Assembly: GCA_947037905.1 (NCBI GenBank)
Contig: CAMQUX010000009.1
Coordinates: 1-16,822, forward strand
Reading direction: 5' to 3'
Source: an uncultured Desulfovibrionaceae bacterium
GTDB lineage: Bacteria; Desulfobacterota; Desulfovibrionia; Desulfovibrionales; Desulfovibrionaceae
Length of the DNA: 16,822 bases
Shown: positions 13,828 to 16,822 of the stretch, in pieces
Numbering within the stretch: the first letter of the stretch is position 1
Layout: each line of letters begins with the position of its first letter
Translations under genes and position numbers: made by a program
The notes under the pieces: generated by a model
Told to the model about the DNA's origin: nothing
The model's database searches: none
Seen by the model: the letters and a program-made list of their open reading frames with translations, nothing else

Positions 13828-13902
13828 TGGCAGGGATGGGAGGGCTCGAACCCCCGAATAGCTAGACCAAAACCAGCTGCCTTACCGCTTGGCTACATCC
13901 CT
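13828..13902 (-). tRNA. tRNA-Gln (anticodon UUG)
   Basis: A complete 75-nt tRNA with encoded CCA. On the minus strand the acceptor arms AGGGATG and CATCCCT pair fully, with discriminator G followed by CCA. The D-arm reads GCCAAGCGGTAAGGC, the anticodon stem GCTGG/CTAGC (one G-U) holds the loop TTTTGGT with anticodon TTG, and the T-arm has GGGGG, TTCGAGC, CCTCC. The D-arm matches bacterial tRNA-Gln closely. It lies 13 bases after the ispE stop and 34 bases before prs in the same direction, so it is probably cut out of a longer mRNA. Confidence 0.96.
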
Positions 13903-13915
13903 GCATGATGATTAA

Positions 13916-14776
13916 TTAAAATCGTTGTAGATATCCTTGAATTTTTTCTTGTGCAAAGCCTTGTTGAGCCTTTTGAGCTTTTTCAAGCGTATCAAAAACA
14001 CCAAATAGCGCTGCACCTGTCCCACTTAGTGACGCAGAGTTTGCATCGTATTTTTCTAAGAGAGTCTTTTTTAATTCAAGAATTTTTGGATAGAGAGGAT
14101 ATACAATATGTTCAAAATCATTATATATATCTTTCAACCCAAGATTTGTATTTTTATCGAGAACTGTTATTTTTGTCAAGACTTGTTTGGCATTTTTTTC
14201 AAAATTATCCCATTTTTTAAACATCTCAGCCGTATTAATAGCTATATTGGGTGGGCAGAGGATAAGGATATATTTATTTTGTAGAGGATTTGCAATTTTT
14301 TGTAATTTTTCCCCAATGCCTTCTGCAAGAGCGGCTTGGGTATTTAATAGAAAAAAAGGCACATCAGCTCCGATTTTTGCACCGAGCGCTAAAAGTTTTT
14401 TGAGGGAGAGTTTTTTATTCCCAGCAAGATTGTTGAGGTAGAGTAGAGCGCACGCAGCATTCCCCGAACCACCTCCAAGCCCTGCACCTTGCGGGATATT
14501 TTTTATAACTGATATATCTAGCGATGGATAGAAATCTGTTTCTTCTCCAAATCTTTTCCATGCTTTATAAATTATATTGTTTTCTTCTGCTCCTAAAACA
14601 GATGGGCAATTTAATTTGAAATTCTTTGAACCTTCAAGCACTGTAAATACAATAGTATCTGTTGGTTCTGATAGGCGAATAAAACAAGTCTTTAGCTCAT
14701 GATAGCCATCTTCACGTGTACCTACTATTTTTAGGTAGCTATTTATTTTTGCGAACGAAACGCAACTTGTAGACAA
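13916..14776 (-). CDS. ispE: 4-diphosphocytidyl-2-C-methyl-D-erythritol kinase
   Basis: A 286-residue GHMP kinase that phosphorylates CDP-methylerythritol in the MEP pathway of isoprenoid synthesis. The catalytic pair is present: Lys10 in SFAKINSYLKIVG and Asp138 in GADVPFFL. The ATP loop is PQGAGLGGGSGNAA (95-108), where Gly105 takes the place of the second Ser of the usual GGGSS. GYHEL (24-28) and SLSGTGAALFGVF near the C-terminus are also typical. The start is TTG at 14776, supported by AGAGGA eight bases upstream and by putting the catalytic Lys at residue 10 as in E. coli. It follows the coiled-coil gene by 34 bases and is followed closely by tRNA-Gln and prs, a compact leftward unit. 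Confidence 0.96.
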   Translation of the reverse strand: MSTSCVSFAKINSYLKIVGTREDGYHELKTCFIRLSEPTDTIVFTVLEGSKNFKLNCPSVLGAEENNIIYKAWKRFGEETDFYPSLDISVIKNIPQGAGLGGGSGNAACALLYLNNLAGNKKLSLKKLLALGAKIGADVPFFLLNTQAALAEGIGEKLQKIANPLQNKYILILCPPNIAINTAEMFKKWDNFEKNAKQVLTKITVLDKNTNLGLKDIYNDFEHIVYPLYPKILELKKTLLEKYDANSASLSGTGAALFGVFDTLEKAQKAQQGFAQEKIQGYLQRF

Positions 14777-14810
14777 AATATATTTCCTCTAGTGTAAATT
14801 GCAACGCTTA

Positions 14811-16822
14811 TTAGTATAGCTTTTCTAGTTTTGCAATTTCCTCTTGAATGAGTACGGTTACTTGCTCGCTTACATGTTGTTCGATTTGATCTTGTAATTC
14901 TTGCAGTGTGCTTTCTAAAAAGAGACCTTGTTTAGTAATAGATTTAATATTCGCATCAGCATTTGTTACTTTTGTTGCACATTCACTAACATGCGTTTTA
15001 AGAATCTCTAACTGATTATCGTGAAGTACTAATTGCTCTTCAAGGCTTAAAATCTGTTGTTCTCTGTTAAGTGCTAACTCTTGTTGTTGATTGAGAATAA
15101 AATCAAGACTTTCTAATTTATCATCTAGTCCAGCTGGAGTTGTTACTTCTCCACCAGTTATATTTTCAATCTCAAGTAATTTACTTGTAAGCCCTGAGAG
15201 GGTTTCTTCAAAAAGACTGGTTCGTTCATTTAGAGCTGCATTCTCTTCTTTTAACAAATTGAGGGTTATTGATAGAGTGTTATCTTCTTTAGTATTTTCT
15301 GAAAAACTTTTGAGTTTTTCAAAAACGCTTTCATCTATGTTTGCACTACTGTCTATAAATACTTTAATAAGCTCATCTTGCTGTATAAGTTTTTCTGTAA
15401 GTGCTATAATTTTTTCGGTAAAAGCAGGTGGTAGTTCTACATTCGCTTGTGCTGCCTTTAGTTCCTGCTGTTGATTTTCTAAAGAGCTTATTTTTTCTTC
15501 AAAGAGTGCGATTTGCTCATTTGTTGCAGAAACATTTTTGTCTATACATGCAGTACTATCCATAAATGCTGTAATAAGGTCATCTTGTTGGAATATTTTT
15601 TCTGTAAGTGTTATTATTTTTTCGGTAAACGCAGGTGGTATTTCTGCATTTGCTTTTGCTTCTTTTAGTTCTAACTGTTGAGTTTCTAAAACTTCTATTT
15701 TTTCTTCAAAGACTGCTATACGCTCATTAAATGTGCTGTTTTCTTCTGTAGGCGCTTTTTCATTTGCTGGGACAGAATTATCTTCGCTGGCACTTACTTG
15801 TGTGTTCTCAATTTTATCTTTCATACTATCGAGTGATTCTGTAAGAGATTTAATAATATCCTCTTGTTGTGACACTTTATCTGCGAGTTCAGCTATTTGC
15901 TCATTGTTATTTTCTGAAACTATACCTTCTTGCTGAACAGGGCTGCTATTTTTTTCTAATAGACTTTCAAGTGCAAGCATTTTTTCTTCAAGGAGAACAA
16001 TTTTTTCTTTTAGGGAGTTATTTTCTTCCCCGAACATATCTACATCAGAGCTGAGGGTATTTTTTTCATCAGCAAAATTTTGTATTTTTTCGACATTTGC
16101 TTCTAAATTTTCAAGAGTTGTTGCAAAAGAGTCAATAATTTCTTCTTGCGCACTTATTTTATCTGTAAACTCTATAAATTTTTCATCATAAGAATTTATT
16201 TGTTCAAAATCTTCTGTGGAGTCATTTTCTTTTGCAGAAACATTTGGCTGTTCTTCTGCAAATATTTGTATTTTTTCTAAATTTTCTGTTAAATGCTCGA
16301 GTGTTGTAGCAAACGCAGAAATAAGTTCTTCTTGGCTTGTTATTTTATTTGTAAGTGTTTCTATTTGTTCGTCATAATCACTTGTGGAGGTGGATATTTC
16401 TTTATTGCTATTGTCTTGTAGTAGTTCTTCGAGTTCACGTATTTTATCATTAACAAGTTCAATTTGTACTTGCAATGCTATTGGTTCGTTTTCTTCTGTA
16501 AATGCATCCAGATTTGGTAAAAGTGTATTGTTCTCATCATAATCTGTTACTGGGGAAGATACTTTTTTGTCCAAATTTTCTTGTAACTGTTCTTCGAGCG
16601 TGTATATTTTATCATTAACGAGCTCAATTTGTGCTTGGAGTGATTCATTTTCTTCTGTAAGTGCATTTATATTTGATAAAACAATGCTACTTTCATCGGA
16701 GGCAGTTTGCATTTTTTCTAAATGCTCTCCTAGATTTTCAAAAGTTTCAGCAAAAGCAGAGAGTATTTCTTTTTGGCTAGCCACAGTATCTGCAAGAATT
16801 TCTAGCTTTCCATCAGGATCGG
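14811..16822 (-). CDS. Long acidic coiled-coil repeat protein (5' end off window)
   Basis: I do not recognise the family. The frame is open to the right edge, and the codons before the GTG at 16784 (LEILADT) complete a repeat unit, so that GTG is most likely an internal Val and the true start is outside. Counting from it, 657 residues are visible, almost all predicted helix with heptad-like Leu/Ile spacing, rich in Glu, Gln, Lys, Ser and Asn, poor in aromatics, with no membrane segment. Two module types alternate. Type A resembles LTNKITSQEELISAFATTLE and occurs near 1-30, 141-177, 203-239, 297-333, 390-415 and 459-495. Type B resembles EENESLQAQIELVNDKI and occurs near 43-70, 96-125, 252-280, 346-375, 421-445 and 512-540. 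PPAFTEK recurs exactly 69 residues apart (383 and 452). The last 110 residues are non-repetitive coiled coil. A structural, polar or scaffold role is possible, but nothing in the sequence proves one. Confidence 0.85.
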   Translation of the reverse strand, partial: DPDGKLEILADTVASQKEILSAFAETFENLGEHLEKMQTASDESSIVLSNINALTEENESLQAQIELVNDKIYTLEEQLQENLDKKVSSPVTDYDENNTLLPNLDAFTEENEPIALQVQIELVNDKIRELEELLQDNSNKEISTSTSDYDEQIETLTNKITSQEELISAFATTLEHLTENLEKIQIFAEEQPNVSAKENDSTEDFEQINSYDEKFIEFTDKISAQEEIIDSFATTLENLEANVEKIQNFADEKNTLSSDVDMFGEENNSLKEKIVLLEEKMLALESLLEKNSSPVQQEGIVSENNNEQIAELADKVSQQEDIIKSLTESLDSMKDKIENTQVSASEDNSVPANEKAPTEENSTFNERIAVFEEKIEVLETQQLELKEAKANAEIPPAFTEKIITLTEKIFQQDDLITAFMDSTACIDKNVSATNEQIALFEEKISSLENQQQELKAAQANVELPPAFTEKIIALTEKLIQQDELIKVFIDSSANIDESVFEKLKSFSENTKEDNTLSITLNLLKEENAALNERTSLFEETLSGLTSKLLEIENITGGEVTTPAGLDDKLESLDFILNQQQELALNREQQILSLEEQLVLHDNQLEILKTHVSECATKVTNADANIKSITKQGLFLESTLQELQDQIEQHVSEQVTVLIQEEIAKLEKLY
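15345..15719 (-). repeat. Direct repeat, 207-bp (69-codon) period inside the coiled-coil gene
   Basis: The segments 15552-15719 and 15345-15512 encode closely similar 56-residue stretches centred on the identical PPAFTEK (15618-15638 and 15411-15431). The offset is exactly 207 bases, in frame, indicating a tandem duplication that has since diverged. Confidence 0.8.

Noticed and set aside
15345..15719. The in-gene repeats as a CRISPR or mobile element
   Set aside because: They are in-frame 69-codon protein repeats with diverged sequence and no unique spacers, terminal repeats or transposase.
16782..16784. GTG as the start of the coiled-coil gene
   Set aside because: The frame stays open upstream to the window edge, the upstream residues complete a type A module, and the region before it shows no ribosome binding site.

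Overview
This AT-rich window (roughly one third G+C by eye) looks like chromosome from a low-GC member of the Desulfovibrionaceae, possibly Lawsonia-like. The assignment is inferred from two things: the desulfoferrodoxin / rubredoxin / rubredoxin:oxygen oxidoreductase set typical of anaerobic sulfate-reducer relatives, and the gene order ispE - tRNA-Gln - prs - rplY - pth - carD - rho, which I recall from Desulfovibrio genomes. No database search was possible.

Layout. 1-2047 (minus) is mutL, cut by the left edge at its CPHG zinc motif. 2341-4972 (plus) is a run of poorly characterised genes: a small cysteine-rich protein (PF04071-like), a Phe-rich polytopic membrane protein with a TTG start, a lipoprotein with an OmpH/Skp-like coiled coil, and an acidic cytosolic protein of unknown function. 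5168-6657 (plus) encodes the binding protein and permease of a polar amino-acid ABC importer, with no ATPase gene beside them. 6690-9050 (plus) is an oxidative-stress block: a good sigma70-type promoter, a PerR-type regulator, desulfoferrodoxin, a 52-residue rubredoxin and a flavodiiron oxygen reductase. Rubredoxin can pass electrons both to superoxide reduction (desulfoferrodoxin) and to oxygen reduction (Roo), and the adjacent PerR is the natural peroxide-sensing regulator.

The 9051-9309 gap separates convergent roo and rho. It holds a U-tract terminator, an 18-bp perfect palindrome and a long symmetrical hairpin that could stop transcription from both sides.

9310-16822 (minus) is a housekeeping block read toward the left: a long acidic coiled-coil repeat protein (5' end off the window), ispE, tRNA-Gln(UUG), prs, rplY (long bL25), a terminator, then pth, carD and rho. 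Several of these genes use GTG or TTG starts. No insertion sequence, CRISPR array, prophage or integration scar was seen.

The items most worth a second look are the repeat-built coiled-coil protein, a substitution in the MutL endonuclease metal motif, the dyad over the perR ribosome binding site, the rubredoxin-roo hairpin, and the lipid-anchored Skp-like protein.
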